Shown: positions 34,745 to 43,746 of the stretch, one piece after another
How positions within the stretch are numbered: the first letter of the stretch is position 1
How the letters are laid out: each line of letters begins with the position of its first letter
Assembly: GCA_902555275.1 (NCBI GenBank)
Contig: CACDRY010000001.1
Location: forward strand, 62,001 to 126,000
Direction of reading: 5' to 3'
Source of the DNA: an uncultured Pelagibacteraceae bacterium
GTDB taxonomy: Bacteria; Pseudomonadota; Alphaproteobacteria; Pelagibacterales; Pelagibacteraceae
DNA: 64,000 nucleotides
Translations under genes and position numbers: made by a program
The notes under the pieces: model-generated
Told to the model about the DNA's origin: nothing
The model's database searches: none
The model's input: the letters and a program-made list of their open reading frames with translations, nothing else

Positions 34745-36103
34745 TTATTTTAATTGATTAAAAAGTTCTGGTGGTATGCCTTTATCCATCATCCCTTTTG
34801 TATTTCCTTTGGACATTTTTTTCATCATTTCTGACATCATCTTAAATTGCTTAAGCAATTTATTGATAGTGGCTACGTCTGTTCCTGAGCCATTAGCAAT
34901 TCTTTTTTTTCTAGAACCATCTATAATCTTTGGGTTTTCACGCTCTTTTTTAGTCATAGATAATATTACCGCCTCGTTTTGAGTAATTATTTTTTCATCC
35001 ACTCCAGCTTGATCCATTTGAGATTTAACTTTTGAAACACCAGGCAAAAAAGACATTATACCTTCAATACCACCCATTTTTTTCATTTGTCTTAGCTGAG
35101 TAAGATAATCCTCTAACGAGAACTGACCTTTTTTTAATTTTTCCTCTGTTTTTTTTAATTTTTCTTCATCTAGATCTTCTGCAGCCTTTTCAACAAGGGA
35201 AACAATATCTCCCATACCTAAAATTCTATTGGCAATTCTGTCTGGGTGAAAAATTTCAAAATTTTCTATCTTTTCACCAACTCCTAAAAATTTAATTGGA
35301 ACATCTGCAACATATTTCATACTTAATGCTGCTCCACCTCTTCCATCGCCATCTGATCTTGTAAGAATAATACCTGTCAGATTAACAGTACTTTTAAATT
35401 CTTTAGCAACATTAGCTGCTACTTGGCCAGTCAAAGAATCTGCGACAAGAATTGTTTCTGAAGGATTTATAATACTTTCAATTTGTTTAATCTCACTCAT
35501 CATTTGTAAATCAATCTGAGTTCTTCCGGCTGTATCAAATAGAATTACATCTGCTCCATTAAGATTAGCAGCACTAATCGCTCTTCTACAAATATCTGCA
35601 GGAAGTTGATCTTTGATGACTGGAAGCGTTATTATATTATTTTGCTCACCCAAAAGTCTTAGTTGCTCTTGTGCAGCAGGTCTGTAAACGTCTAGACTAG
35701 CCATCATAACTTTTTTCTTTTTGTTAGCCTCTAAAAATCTTGCTAACTTAGCTGTAGTGGTAGTTTTTCCAGAACCCTGTAACCCAACTAACATCACTGG
35801 AACAGGAGGTACTGCATTTAATTCAATATCAGAATTTTTATCCCCTAAGAAAGAAATTAACTCATCGTTAACAACTTTAACTACCATCTGTCCTGGTGAA
35901 GTAGACCTAATGATCTCTTGACCAAGAGCTTTGGGTTTCACTCTATTTATAAATTCTTTTACAACTTCTAAAGATACATCCGCTTCTAAAAGAGCAAGCC
36001 TAATCTCTCTTAAACCCTCATCTACTTGCTTTTCATCAAGCGAAGGCGCCTTTTTTAAAGAAGAAAATATTTCTTCAAATTTATTTGTTAAATTTTCAAA
36101 CAT
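34745..36103 (-). CDS. ffh: Signal recognition particle protein Ffh
   Basis: Ffh is the GTPase that, with 4.5S RNA, targets nascent membrane proteins. The G domain shows VGLQGSGKTTTTAKLA, DTAGRTQIDLQMM and TRSDGDGRGGAALSM. The Met-rich M domain follows (MKKMGGIEGIMSFLPGV, FKMMSEMMKKMSKG). I place the start at ATG 36101-36103 (MFENLTNKFEEIF), eight codons inside the track ORF, because this is the family start. That gives 452 residues. Upstream is a structured, GC-rich leader shared with the divergent dapF promoter. Confidence 0.95.
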   Translation of the reverse strand: MFENLTNKFEEIFSSLKKAPSLDEKQVDEGLREIRLALLEADVSLEVVKEFINRVKPKALGQEIIRSTSPGQMVVKVVNDELISFLGDKNSDIELNAVPPVPVMLVGLQGSGKTTTTAKLARFLEANKKKKVMMASLDVYRPAAQEQLRLLGEQNNIITLPVIKDQLPADICRRAISAANLNGADVILFDTAGRTQIDLQMMSEIKQIESIINPSETILVADSLTGQVAANVAKEFKSTVNLTGIILTRSDGDGRGGAALSMKYVADVPIKFLGVGEKIENFEIFHPDRIANRILGMGDIVSLVEKAAEDLDEEKLKKTEEKLKKGQFSLEDYLTQLRQMKKMGGIEGIMSFLPGVSKVKSQMDQAGVDEKIITQNEAVILSMTKKERENPKIIDGSRKKRIANGSGTDVATINKLLKQFKMMSEMMKKMSKGNTKGMMDKGIPPELFNQLK

Positions 36104-36119
36104 AATCACATCCAGCAAG

Positions 36120-36212
36120 TATCGCACCAGTGGGCGAACTCTCGCTGACTGGTGTCGATCTCTTTGTTACCAAAGACACCGCAAATTGCTGTATTTTGCG
36201 GAAACGGCGATA
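36120..36212 (-). ncRNA. Candidate structured RNA or 5' leader of ffh
   Basis: This is a stretch of about 93 bases, far richer in G and C than its surroundings, in the ffh upstream gap. Read on the minus strand it can fold as TATCG/CGATA closing (36208-36212 with 36120-36124) around three hairpins. These are CCGCAAA/TTTGCGG (36179-36201), TCTTTG-GTAA-CAAAGA with a GNRA tetraloop (36161-36176), and CACCAGT/ACTGGTG (36125-36154) with an inner GCGA/TCGC stem. The GNRA loop occurs only on this strand, which favours transcription toward ffh. I recall that structured RNA motifs upstream of ffh have been proposed in Pelagibacter, but cannot verify this one. It lacks the conserved 4.5S RNA core. Confidence 0.6.
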
Positions 36213-36213
36213 A

Positions 36214-36221
36214 ACTATAAT
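36214..36221. promoter_or_regulatory. Overlapping divergent -10 boxes for dapF (+) and ffh (-)
   Basis: On the plus strand TATAAT at 36216-36221 is a perfect -10 hexamer and would start transcription about 36 bases before dapF. On the minus strand TATAGT (plus ACTATA, 36214-36219) overlaps it and would drive ffh. The -35 elements are weak on both sides. TTTTGC at 36194-36199 is possible for dapF. For ffh, a TTGACA-like element at 36234-36239 is too close for ideal spacing. The assignment is sequence inference only. Confidence 0.45.
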
Positions 36222-36263
36222 AGAGGTTCAAAATGTCAATAAATAAGTTAAATACTGAAGTAT

Positions 36264-37088
36264 ATGGAATTTAAAGCTTTTAAAATGGATGGTCTTGGAA
36301 ATGATTTTGTAATTATTGATAATAGGTCAAATAATATGAAATTAAACAAGGATCAAATTATTAAAATTTGCGATCGAAACTTTATTGGTTGTGACCAACT
36401 AGTCTATATTAACAACAGTGATAATGCTGATGCTGATCTAGAGTTTTATAATTCTGATGGTTCGGCAGCTGACGCATGTGGAAACGGTACAAGATGTGTA
36501 GCCTTTTTATTATCAAAAGAAAAAAATACAAAAAATATAAGCGTTCAAGTAGCATCAAAACAGTTGAATTCAAAGTTACTTGATGATGGTCAAGTCGAAA
36601 CAATAATCGGTGTACCAAAAACTAATTGGAATGAAATTCCTTTATCTAAAAAACTAAACACTAAAAATTTAGGAATTATTATAGAAGATAACAATAACCA
36701 AGCAGTGAGTGGCGGTATAGCTATTAACGTAGGTAATCCTCATGCTATTTTTTTTGTAAATGATGTAGAAAATTTCAATTTAGAAAAAATTGGACCCGAG
36801 ATCGAAAATCATGAATTTTTTCCGGAAAAATGTAATTTCACCCTTGCTCAAAAATTAAATGAAAATCATTATAAAATTAAAGTTTGGGAAAGAGGTGCAG
36901 GTTTAACAAAAGCATGTGGAACTGCTGCGTGCGCAACAGCAGTGGCTGCAAATTTAGAAAAATTAGAAAATTCTAGAACTGAAATTGAATTCAGTTTAGG
37001 AAAATTAATAATTTCTATTGATGAAAGTCAACAAATTCATATGAAAGGACCTGTATCTAGTATCAGAGAAATAGATATAAATATCTAA
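36264..37088 (+). CDS. dapF: Diaminopimelate epimerase
   Basis: DapF converts LL- to meso-diaminopimelate for lysine and peptidoglycan. Both catalytic cysteine regions are present: SAADACGNGTRCVAFLL and GLTKACGTAACATAVAA. The N-terminal FKMDGLGNDFVIIDNR is standard. Length is 274 residues. Its TAA shares a base with the ftsY ATG, so the two are coupled. Confidence 0.95.
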   Translation: MEFKAFKMDGLGNDFVIIDNRSNNMKLNKDQIIKICDRNFIGCDQLVYINNSDNADADLEFYNSDGSAADACGNGTRCVAFLLSKEKNTKNISVQVASKQLNSKLLDDGQVETIIGVPKTNWNEIPLSKKLNTKNLGIIIEDNNNQAVSGGIAINVGNPHAIFFVNDVENFNLEKIGPEIENHEFFPEKCNFTLAQKLNENHYKIKVWERGAGLTKACGTAACATAVAANLEKLENSRTEIEFSLGKLIISIDESQQIHMKGPVSSIREIDINI

Positions 37089-38005
37089 TGGGTATTTTCG
37101 AAAAGTTTAAATTAGGTTTTAAAAAAAGTGCTGATAATATTTCCTCAGGGCTTAGAAATATAATAGTAAAAAAGGAAATTGATGATGAAACATTAAACAA
37201 AATAGAGGAATTTTTGATTAGTTCTGATGTTGGCATTGACGCTTCAGCTGAAATAAAAAATATTATCTCTCAGAAAAAAATTGATCCTAAGAAAAATGCG
37301 GTTGAGGAAATAAATGCTATTTTAAAAGAATATATTTTAGAGTTAATGATACCCTTAGAAAGAAAAGATTTTTTTGAAAATAAAGAAAATTTAAACGTAA
37401 CATTAATTTCTGGTGTAAATGGGGTAGGTAAGACGACCACTATCGGTAAAATTGGTAAAATATTTAAAGATAACGGCTCAGAAGTAATATTTTCTGCTTG
37501 TGATACCTTTAGGGCAGCAGCAATAGAGCAATTAGAGTCTTGGTCTGATAAGATTGGAGCGTCAATTATCAAATCAAATCCAGGGTCTGACCCTGCTTCA
37601 GTAGCTTACAAAGCGATAGAATATGCAAAAAACAACAATATTAAACGGGTACTAATTGATACCGCTGGCAGATTGCAAAATAAGAAAAATTTAATGGATG
37701 AATTCAAAAAAATTGCAAATGTTATAAAAAAAACAGATGAAAGCGCACCTCATGATGTTGTTTTAGTTCTAGATGCAACCTCCGGGCAAAATATAATAAA
37801 TCAACTTGAAGAATTTGATAAAATTATAAAAATTACCGGTTTAATTATGACAAAACTTGATGGGACAGCAAAAGGAGGAGTACTAATTGCAATTTCAAAA
37901 AAATATAAGGTTCCAATTTTAGGCCTTGGACTTGGAGAAAAAGAAGACGATTTACAAATTTTCAATGCTGAACAATTTGCAGATGCATTTACTCAATTTA
38001 ATTAA
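37088..38005 (+). CDS. ftsY: Signal recognition particle receptor FtsY
   Basis: This is the 305-residue NG-domain GTPase that docks the SRP at the membrane. It has GVNGVGKTTTIGKIGKIF, DTFRAAAIEQLESW, IDTAGRLQNKKNLMDEF and TKLDGTAKGGVL. There is almost no acidic A domain, giving the short form common in alphaproteobacteria. The gene for its partner Ffh diverges from the same intergenic region, one gene away. The last eight bases overlap the next gene on the other strand. Confidence 0.95.
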   Translation: MGIFEKFKLGFKKSADNISSGLRNIIVKKEIDDETLNKIEEFLISSDVGIDASAEIKNIISQKKIDPKKNAVEEINAILKEYILELMIPLERKDFFENKENLNVTLISGVNGVGKTTTIGKIGKIFKDNGSEVIFSACDTFRAAAIEQLESWSDKIGASIIKSNPGSDPASVAYKAIEYAKNNNIKRVLIDTAGRLQNKKNLMDEFKKIANVIKKTDESAPHDVVLVLDATSGQNIINQLEEFDKIIKITGLIMTKLDGTAKGGVLIAISKKYKVPILGLGLGEKEDDLQIFNAEQFADAFTQFN

Positions 38006-38558
38006 TTAGATTTTTAGAAATTAAAGGTTTTTCAATAGAACATTCAAAATTATTCTTATTTGTTTCATATCCACAAACTTTTGCATAACTTGAAATAATG
38101 AAATTTAGTTTCCCATCATTCTCGAAATTCTTTAATTTTTTAGACTGAATATTATATTCTAGATTTTGATGAAAATTTTTTTTACCACTTACTAAAATTA
38201 AAGTATTATTATCTTTCATTAAATAATATGCAAAGTCCTCAGGAAAAACTGGATAGGTATAATTTTTTACAAGTTTTTTAACTTTTTTAGGAAACCATTC
38301 ATATGTTAGTAAAGGGAAATCCTCTTTTGAATTATGATTATAAATATATAGATCTTGTGGATAATCATTAATATAGTTTGCATCTTCTCCTCTAGCTAAA
38401 ATGGCTTTGTCTCTTGTTTTGAAATATAATGTAAATTGACTATTATATGATTTCATTTTACCAACATAAAAATATTTATTACTAGTTTCGTTGCTAATTT
38501 CAGCGTAAGAAAAATTTGAAAAAAAAATTACAATTAATATAGATAAAATTCTTGCCAT
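37998..38558 (-). CDS. Exported protein of unknown function
   Basis: I do not recognise this 186-residue protein. It has a clear Sec signal peptide (MARILSILIVIFFSNFSYA, cleavage likely after SYA). The mature part is rich in Tyr, Asn and Lys, with two cysteines near the C-terminus (VCGYETNKNNFEC) that could form a disulfide in the periplasm. No catalytic motif stands out. Its 3' end overlaps ftsY by eight bases. It may be co-transcribed after the hydrolase and MFS genes, with a 49-base gap. Confidence 0.75.
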   Translation of the reverse strand: MARILSILIVIFFSNFSYAEISNETSNKYFYVGKMKSYNSQFTLYFKTRDKAILARGEDANYINDYPQDLYIYNHNSKEDFPLLTYEWFPKKVKKLVKNYTYPVFPEDFAYYLMKDNNTLILVSGKKNFHQNLEYNIQSKKLKNFENDGKLNFIISSYAKVCGYETNKNNFECSIEKPLISKNLIN

Positions 38559-38607
38559 ATATGACTTTAAAAATATAAAGTTGCTTAATATTTGTTTGAA
38601 TTGTGTC

Positions 38608-39417
38608 TTAATTTAATTCTGTAATAAATAACTCAATTGAGTTTATGAGATTTTCGTTAAAATCCATCATATGATCATCATTTTCAACAAAAAAACTTGA
38701 TTTTTTTCCATTAAATTTATCATAAATTTCTTTTCCCATTTTAAATGGTACAATTTTATCTTTCATACCATGCATTACCAGAATTGGAGATGTATTTTTA
38801 TTCAATTTACTAATCGAATTGTATTTATCTTTTAACAAATATTTGACTGGCAAATATGGATAATAACTTTTTGCTAGTGTTTCCATAGATGTGAACGGTG
38901 ACTCTAATATCACACCACTAAAAGAATAATCTTGTGCTAGATTTAATGCAATTGCTGTACCCAACGACTCCCCGTACAAGATTATATTTTTATCTTCAAT
39001 TTTCTTGGAATTTAGCCATTTCTTTGCTGCCAAAGCATCTTCATAAAGGCCTATTTCTGAAGGTTTTCCATCATTTCCACTAAATCCCCTATAAGCGAAT
39101 ATCAAATAGTTAACATTCATTTTTGAGAATTCATTTAATTTATAAATACGATTATCAAGTTTGCCAGCATTGCCATGAAAAAGTAATATAGTCTTATAAT
39201 TTTCGTTCTTTTGAAAGTGCCATCCAACCAAACTACTTTCAGAGTTAATAAATACCTTTTCTATTTTGTGATTCAAAGGTCCTTCGTCTAAATAATTATT
39301 TTCTCCTGGATGGTACAGAAGATTTCTTTGATAAAAAAAAATAAAAATGCAAATAAACATATAAATAATTAATATTAATAATAATATATTTGTTAGTGTC
39401 ATTTTTTTATTAATCAT
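38608..39417 (-). CDS. Alpha/beta hydrolase, membrane-anchored (Bem46-like)
   Basis: The 269-residue protein starts with one hydrophobic helix (about residues 8-30), probably a membrane anchor, followed by an alpha/beta hydrolase fold. It shows LLFHGNAGKLDNRI (oxyanion region), AYRGFSGNDGKPSE, the nucleophile elbow ILYGESLGTAIAL, VMHGMKDKIVPF with the acid residue, and a late histidine in NDDHMMDF. The catalytic triad is therefore complete. Substrate is unknown. It overlaps the MFS gene upstream by eight bases. Confidence 0.85.
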   Translation of the reverse strand: MINKKMTLTNILLLILIIYMFICIFIFFYQRNLLYHPGENNYLDEGPLNHKIEKVFINSESSLVGWHFQKNENYKTILLFHGNAGKLDNRIYKLNEFSKMNVNYLIFAYRGFSGNDGKPSEIGLYEDALAAKKWLNSKKIEDKNIILYGESLGTAIALNLAQDYSFSGVILESPFTSMETLAKSYYPYLPVKYLLKDKYNSISKLNKNTSPILVMHGMKDKIVPFKMGKEIYDKFNGKKSSFFVENDDHMMDFNENLINSIELFITELN

Positions 39418-40621
39418 TATTTCTATTTAGATAAATGAAAAAAATATAACTTAATATACAAAGAATTAAAAAAATTGAAAAAGAAATTCTATAACTACTT
39501 ACAATATCAAATCCTTTAGAATTAAATAAGTCTATAAATAATCCAATACCCCATTGCATAAAGAATGTTCCTGAATGAATGAATACATTATATGAAGTAA
39601 GTGACTTGCCTGCTAAATTTTGTGAAAAGTTTAAAGCTATAGCTGGTTGAGTTAGAGAAATTACAATTGAAGTCATAATGTATATTGCAAATAAAAAAGC
39701 TCCAGCTTTAGGACCAAAAAAGATTATTAGAAAAAAAACAAAGTAACTTACTGGGAGTCCAAATTTAATTAGTTTAACACTACTTATTCCATAATCAGAG
39801 AGTTTGGGAAGAATATATCCCCATAAAAAGTATGATGCTAACATAGTTACATTGATCCAAAATAAGCCTGTAGCACTTTGAAATGGAGAATAACCTGTAA
39901 TATTTAGCATCCAAGGACCGGCCCAAAGCGTTTGGATTGCCTGTATACCACCATAATTAATAAATGCTAATGGTACCATACTGATAAAAAACTTATTCTT
40001 CCAAATTTGTGCTAAACCTTTTTTTTCTTCATCAACAGTGAAGTTTTCTTTCTGTTCCCAATTAGGAGTGAATAAAAAAATTAAAATAATACTTATTAAA
40101 ATAAGTATAGCTATTAAAATGAAAATCCATCTCCATCCTATGTATGGTAATAAAATCTGTACAGGTAAAGTAGATGATACAAAACCTATATTTGCTACCA
40201 TTAACATCCATGAATTAGCACGCTGTTGATATTTTTCAGCAAACCAAACTCTGTATCCTGTTAGAGGTCCCATCATACAAGCGCTCACGCCGATCCCAAT
40301 AAATATTCTTGAAATAAGTAACCCAGAAAAACTTTTTGCTAATGCAAATGATATGGTTCCTACCAATGCAATTACTAAAAAATATCCAACGACTTTTTTT
40401 GGTCCATATTTATCAAGAAGTAGTCCTATTGGGACTTGCATAATTGAAAAGCCAATAAAATAGCCTCCTGCTAACAGTCCTAAATTTCCTGCTGTTAAAT
40501 CGAATTCATATGTCAGGACTGGTGTTAATGTTGCAGTAATAGATCTAACAAGATTTGATAATAAAAAACCAAAGGCAAAAATACAAAATATGATAATGCT
40601 TTTATTTACTTTAGTAATCAT
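39410..40621 (-). CDS. Major facilitator superfamily transporter
   Basis: This 403-residue, roughly 12-helix membrane protein has the MFS loop 2-3 signature GLLLDKYGPKKVVGY, and loop motifs such as GPLTGYRVWFAEKYQQRANSW. The type resembles nitrate/nitrite- or sugar-phosphate-like MFS permeases, but the substrate cannot be named. It is divergent from the Ggt-like gene with only 29 bases between starts, so the promoters must overlap or lie inside coding sequence. Confidence 0.85.
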   Translation of the reverse strand: MITKVNKSIIIFCIFAFGFLLSNLVRSITATLTPVLTYEFDLTAGNLGLLAGGYFIGFSIMQVPIGLLLDKYGPKKVVGYFLVIALVGTISFALAKSFSGLLISRIFIGIGVSACMMGPLTGYRVWFAEKYQQRANSWMLMVANIGFVSSTLPVQILLPYIGWRWIFILIAILILISIILIFLFTPNWEQKENFTVDEEKKGLAQIWKNKFFISMVPLAFINYGGIQAIQTLWAGPWMLNITGYSPFQSATGLFWINVTMLASYFLWGYILPKLSDYGISSVKLIKFGLPVSYFVFFLIIFFGPKAGAFLFAIYIMTSIVISLTQPAIALNFSQNLAGKSLTSYNVFIHSGTFFMQWGIGLFIDLFNSKGFDIVSSYRISFSIFLILCILSYIFFIYLNRNND

Positions 40622-40650
40622 TTATAAATTTTTGAGATTTAATCTGTACT

Positions 40651-42234
40651 ATGAATAATCAATCAACAAAAGATAAAGATGCACGCTCATCAAATGCTAT
40701 GGCTGCAACTTCTCATCCATTAGCGACTGAAGAAGCCTTAAAAATACTAAAAATGGGTGGAAATGCAGTAGATGCTTCTATAGCAGCTTCAATTGTTTTA
40801 TCTGTGGTTGAGCCTAATGCAACAAGTATTGGTGGAGACTGTTTTGCAATTGTCAAAATGAATGACAAGGATGCAGTATCTTTTAATGGATCTGGGTTAG
40901 CACCAGAGAAATTAAGTTATGATTTCTTCAAGGAAAAAAATATAGATAAAATTGGATTAACAAGTCCTCATTCAGTAACGATTCCTGGTGCAGTTCATGC
41001 TTGGGAAACTATTCATAAAGAATTTGGAAAATTAGATTTTGAACAATTATTTACAGGTGCAATTGAGATTGCAAAAAATGGTCACAAGATTTCTAAAGTA
41101 GTGTCAAATGCTTGGCATAATAGCTTTAATAAAATTAATGGAAATGAAAATTCTAAAAAAATTTTTTTGAAAGAAGGTCGTACTTATCAAGAAAATGAAT
41201 TAATGAAAAATATCCCATTAGGAAAAACATTAGAGGCAATTAGTAAAAAAGGAAGTAAAGAATTTTATGAAGGTGAAACTGCAAAAGATATAATTGAAAG
41301 TTTAAGTGAATTAGGGGGTGTGCATACTTTTGAGGATTTTTCTAAACAGAACACAATAAGATCAGAAACAATAAAATCTAGTTATAAGGGTGATTTTATT
41401 CATCAATGTCCTCCAAATGGACCTGGCGTAACTGTTTTGATTATGATGAAATTGTTAGAAAAACTAAATATTCAAAACTATAAATTCAACAGTACAGAAA
41501 GATTTCATCTTGAAGCCGAAGTTACAAAACAAGCTTATAAAGTTAAAGAAACAAGCTTAGGCGATCCAAATTTTGTAAATTTTGATTTAGATGAAATTTT
41601 AAGTGATAAAAATATTGAGGATATTTTTAATAAAATTAAGCTCAATTCATGCAGTGATGTTGGTGACTTAAATATTCCAGCTCACCCAGAAACTATTTAT
41701 CTAACAGTTGTAGATAAAGACTTAAATAGTGTGTCCATCATTAATTCAGTTTGTTACGTATTTGGGTCAGGTATCACTACAAATAAAAGTGGAATACTTT
41801 TACATAACAGGGGTACAAATTTCAGAGTAGAGCATGGACATCCAAACTGTATTGAGGGCTTAAAAAGACCATTACACACTATAATTCCAGGTATGGTCAT
41901 TGACAAAGATAACAATACAACTTTGAGCTATGGAGTTATGGGAGGGCAATATCAACCAGTAGGACAGGTGCATGTTTTAAATAATATGATTGATTACGGC
42001 ATGGGTCCTCAAGAGGCTTTAAGTTTTCCAAGAGCCTTTCATTTTAACAATATTTATAAGCTTGAAAAATCAGTTGATAATCAAATTTTTAACGAATTGA
42101 AAGAAATCGGTCATAATGTTGAGTATATTGATGGCACTCATGGTGGAGGTCAAGCTATTAAAATAAATCGTACAGAAGGGGATCTTTTAGGAGGATCTGA
42201 TCCTAGAAAAGATGGTTACGCAAAAGGGTACTAA
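40651..42234 (+). CDS. Gamma-glutamyltransferase-like enzyme, apparently cytoplasmic
   Basis: The 527-residue N-terminal nucleophile hydrolase resembles Ggt (AATSHPLATEEALKILKMGGNAVDA, NATSIGGDCFAIV). The nucleophile threonine is retained at about residue 348 in HPETIYLTVVDKDLNSV, followed by FGSGITTNKSGILLHNR. Autocleavage would give subunits of about 347 and 180 residues. Unlike most bacterial Ggt it has no signal peptide: it starts MNNQSTKDKDARSSNAM. It could act on imported glutamyl amides or, like some relatives, as an acylase. It is followed three bases later by an acyl-CoA synthetase. Confidence 0.8.
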   Translation: MNNQSTKDKDARSSNAMAATSHPLATEEALKILKMGGNAVDASIAASIVLSVVEPNATSIGGDCFAIVKMNDKDAVSFNGSGLAPEKLSYDFFKEKNIDKIGLTSPHSVTIPGAVHAWETIHKEFGKLDFEQLFTGAIEIAKNGHKISKVVSNAWHNSFNKINGNENSKKIFLKEGRTYQENELMKNIPLGKTLEAISKKGSKEFYEGETAKDIIESLSELGGVHTFEDFSKQNTIRSETIKSSYKGDFIHQCPPNGPGVTVLIMMKLLEKLNIQNYKFNSTERFHLEAEVTKQAYKVKETSLGDPNFVNFDLDEILSDKNIEDIFNKIKLNSCSDVGDLNIPAHPETIYLTVVDKDLNSVSIINSVCYVFGSGITTNKSGILLHNRGTNFRVEHGHPNCIEGLKRPLHTIIPGMVIDKDNNTTLSYGVMGGQYQPVGQVHVLNNMIDYGMGPQEALSFPRAFHFNNIYKLEKSVDNQIFNELKEIGHNVEYIDGTHGGGQAIKINRTEGDLLGGSDPRKDGYAKGY

Positions 42235-42237
42235 ATA

Positions 42238-43746
42238 ATGTCAAAAAGAATTGTTAGAAACATTTTTGAAAATGTGAATGATGAAAATATTGCTCTAACC
42301 TCTGAAATCAGTACAAAACTAAATTACAAAGATTTAAAATTATTTATCGATAAAATTTCTAAACAGCTGGCTGGAAATGGATTATCAAACAAAGATAGAG
42401 CAGCGATAGTTTTACCAAATGGGCCATATATGGCTTCAAGTTTTTTAGCTATTTCAAGCTATATGTCTGCTGCACCTTTAAATCCATCATATAAATCTGA
42501 GGAGTATGAATTTTATTTAAAAGATTTAAATCCAAAAATTGTTTTGGTTGAGAAAAATTCTGAAAATCCAGTTGTAGATGTAGCAAAAAAATTAAAAATA
42601 GAATTATGTGAGATTAATCCAGAAAAGGATGGACCTTCAGGAATATTTAATATTTATGAAAAAGAAAGTGAATATTCTTTACCTGATGAAAATGATGAAG
42701 CATTAGTGCTACACACTTCTGGTACAACATCAAGACCAAAGATTGTTCCTTTAACAAATAAAAATATTTTTTCTTCTGCAGAAAATATTTCTAAAAGTTT
42801 AAATCTTTCTAAAAATGACCATTGTCTTAATATTATGCCACTTTTTCATATACATGGTCTTATAGCTATTTTAGCTTCATCAATGAAAGCTGGGGCATCT
42901 GTATGTGCATCAAATGGTTTTAATGCTATCAAGTTTTTAGATTTAGCTAAATCAGAAAAAATAACTTGGTACTCAGGGGTGCCTACAATGCATCAGGCTA
43001 TTTTATTAAGAGCAAGTAGAAATTTAGAAGTTGCTAAGCTACTAAAACTAAGATTAATTAGATCATCATCTGCATCTTTACCACCAGCAGTATTCAAAGA
43101 TTTAAATGATGTTTTTAGTTGCCCAGTAATTGAAGCATACGGTATGACAGAAGCTACTCACCAAATGACTTCTAATCCATTGCCACCTAAGCAACAAAAA
43201 GCAGGATTTGTAGGCCTTCCAGCAGGTCCAGAGGTATGTATTATGAACGAAGATGGGGAAGTGCTAAAACAAGGTGATGAAGGAGAAGTGTGTATAAAAG
43301 GTGAAAATGTAACTCTTGGATACGATAATAATGAAGAAGCAAACAAAACAAGTTTTACCAATGGTTGGTTTAGAACTGGCGATCAAGGTTATTTCGACAA
43401 TGAGGGTTATTTAAAGATTTCAGGAAGATTGAAAGAAATAATTAATAAAGGTGGAGAAAAAATATCTCCATTAGAAGTTGATAATGTATTAATGGACCAT
43501 CCATTAATAGATCAAGCAGTTTGTTTTGGATATGAAGACAAAATGCTTGGAGAAAATATTGCTAGTGCAATTATAATAAAAAGTGGTGAGGCATTTTCAG
43601 AAAATGATGTTTTAGAATATGCTCAAGAAAAACTTGCTAAATTTAAAATACCAAAAAAAATTTTTTTTGTTGAAGAAATTCCAAAAGGAGCAACAGGAAA
43701 ATTACAAAGAAATGTTTTAGCAAAAAAATTTGGTTTAAATAATTAA
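42238..43746 (+). CDS. AMP-dependent acyl-CoA synthetase (possibly oxalate-CoA ligase-like)
   Basis: This is a 502-residue ANL enzyme with LHTSGTTSRPKIVPLT, EAYGMTEATHQM, GWFRTGDQGYFDNEGYLKISGR and the C-terminal catalytic lysine in PKGATGKLQRN. The compact length, and segments such as PLFHIHGLIAIL, resemble the oxalyl-CoA synthetase (AAE3/Pcs60) branch, but I cannot prove the substrate. Its stop overlaps the PanE-like start by one base, so the three + genes probably form one operon. Confidence 0.85.
   Translation: MSKRIVRNIFENVNDENIALTSEISTKLNYKDLKLFIDKISKQLAGNGLSNKDRAAIVLPNGPYMASSFLAISSYMSAAPLNPSYKSEEYEFYLKDLNPKIVLVEKNSENPVVDVAKKLKIELCEINPEKDGPSGIFNIYEKESEYSLPDENDEALVLHTSGTTSRPKIVPLTNKNIFSSAENISKSLNLSKNDHCLNIMPLFHIHGLIAILASSMKAGASVCASNGFNAIKFLDLAKSEKITWYSGVPTMHQAILLRASRNLEVAKLLKLRLIRSSSASLPPAVFKDLNDVFSCPVIEAYGMTEATHQMTSNPLPPKQQKAGFVGLPAGPEVCIMNEDGEVLKQGDEGEVCIKGENVTLGYDNNEEANKTSFTNGWFRTGDQGYFDNEGYLKISGRLKEIINKGGEKISPLEVDNVLMDHPLIDQAVCFGYEDKMLGENIASAIIIKSGEAFSENDVLEYAQEKLAKFKIPKKIFFVEEIPKGATGKLQRNVLAKKFGLNN

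Noticed and set aside
36104-36263. 4.5S SRP RNA next to ffh
   Set aside because: The region is structured but lacks the conserved GGTCAGG...GGAAGGAAGCAGCC core of bacterial SRP RNA. I list it only as a leader or ncRNA candidate.
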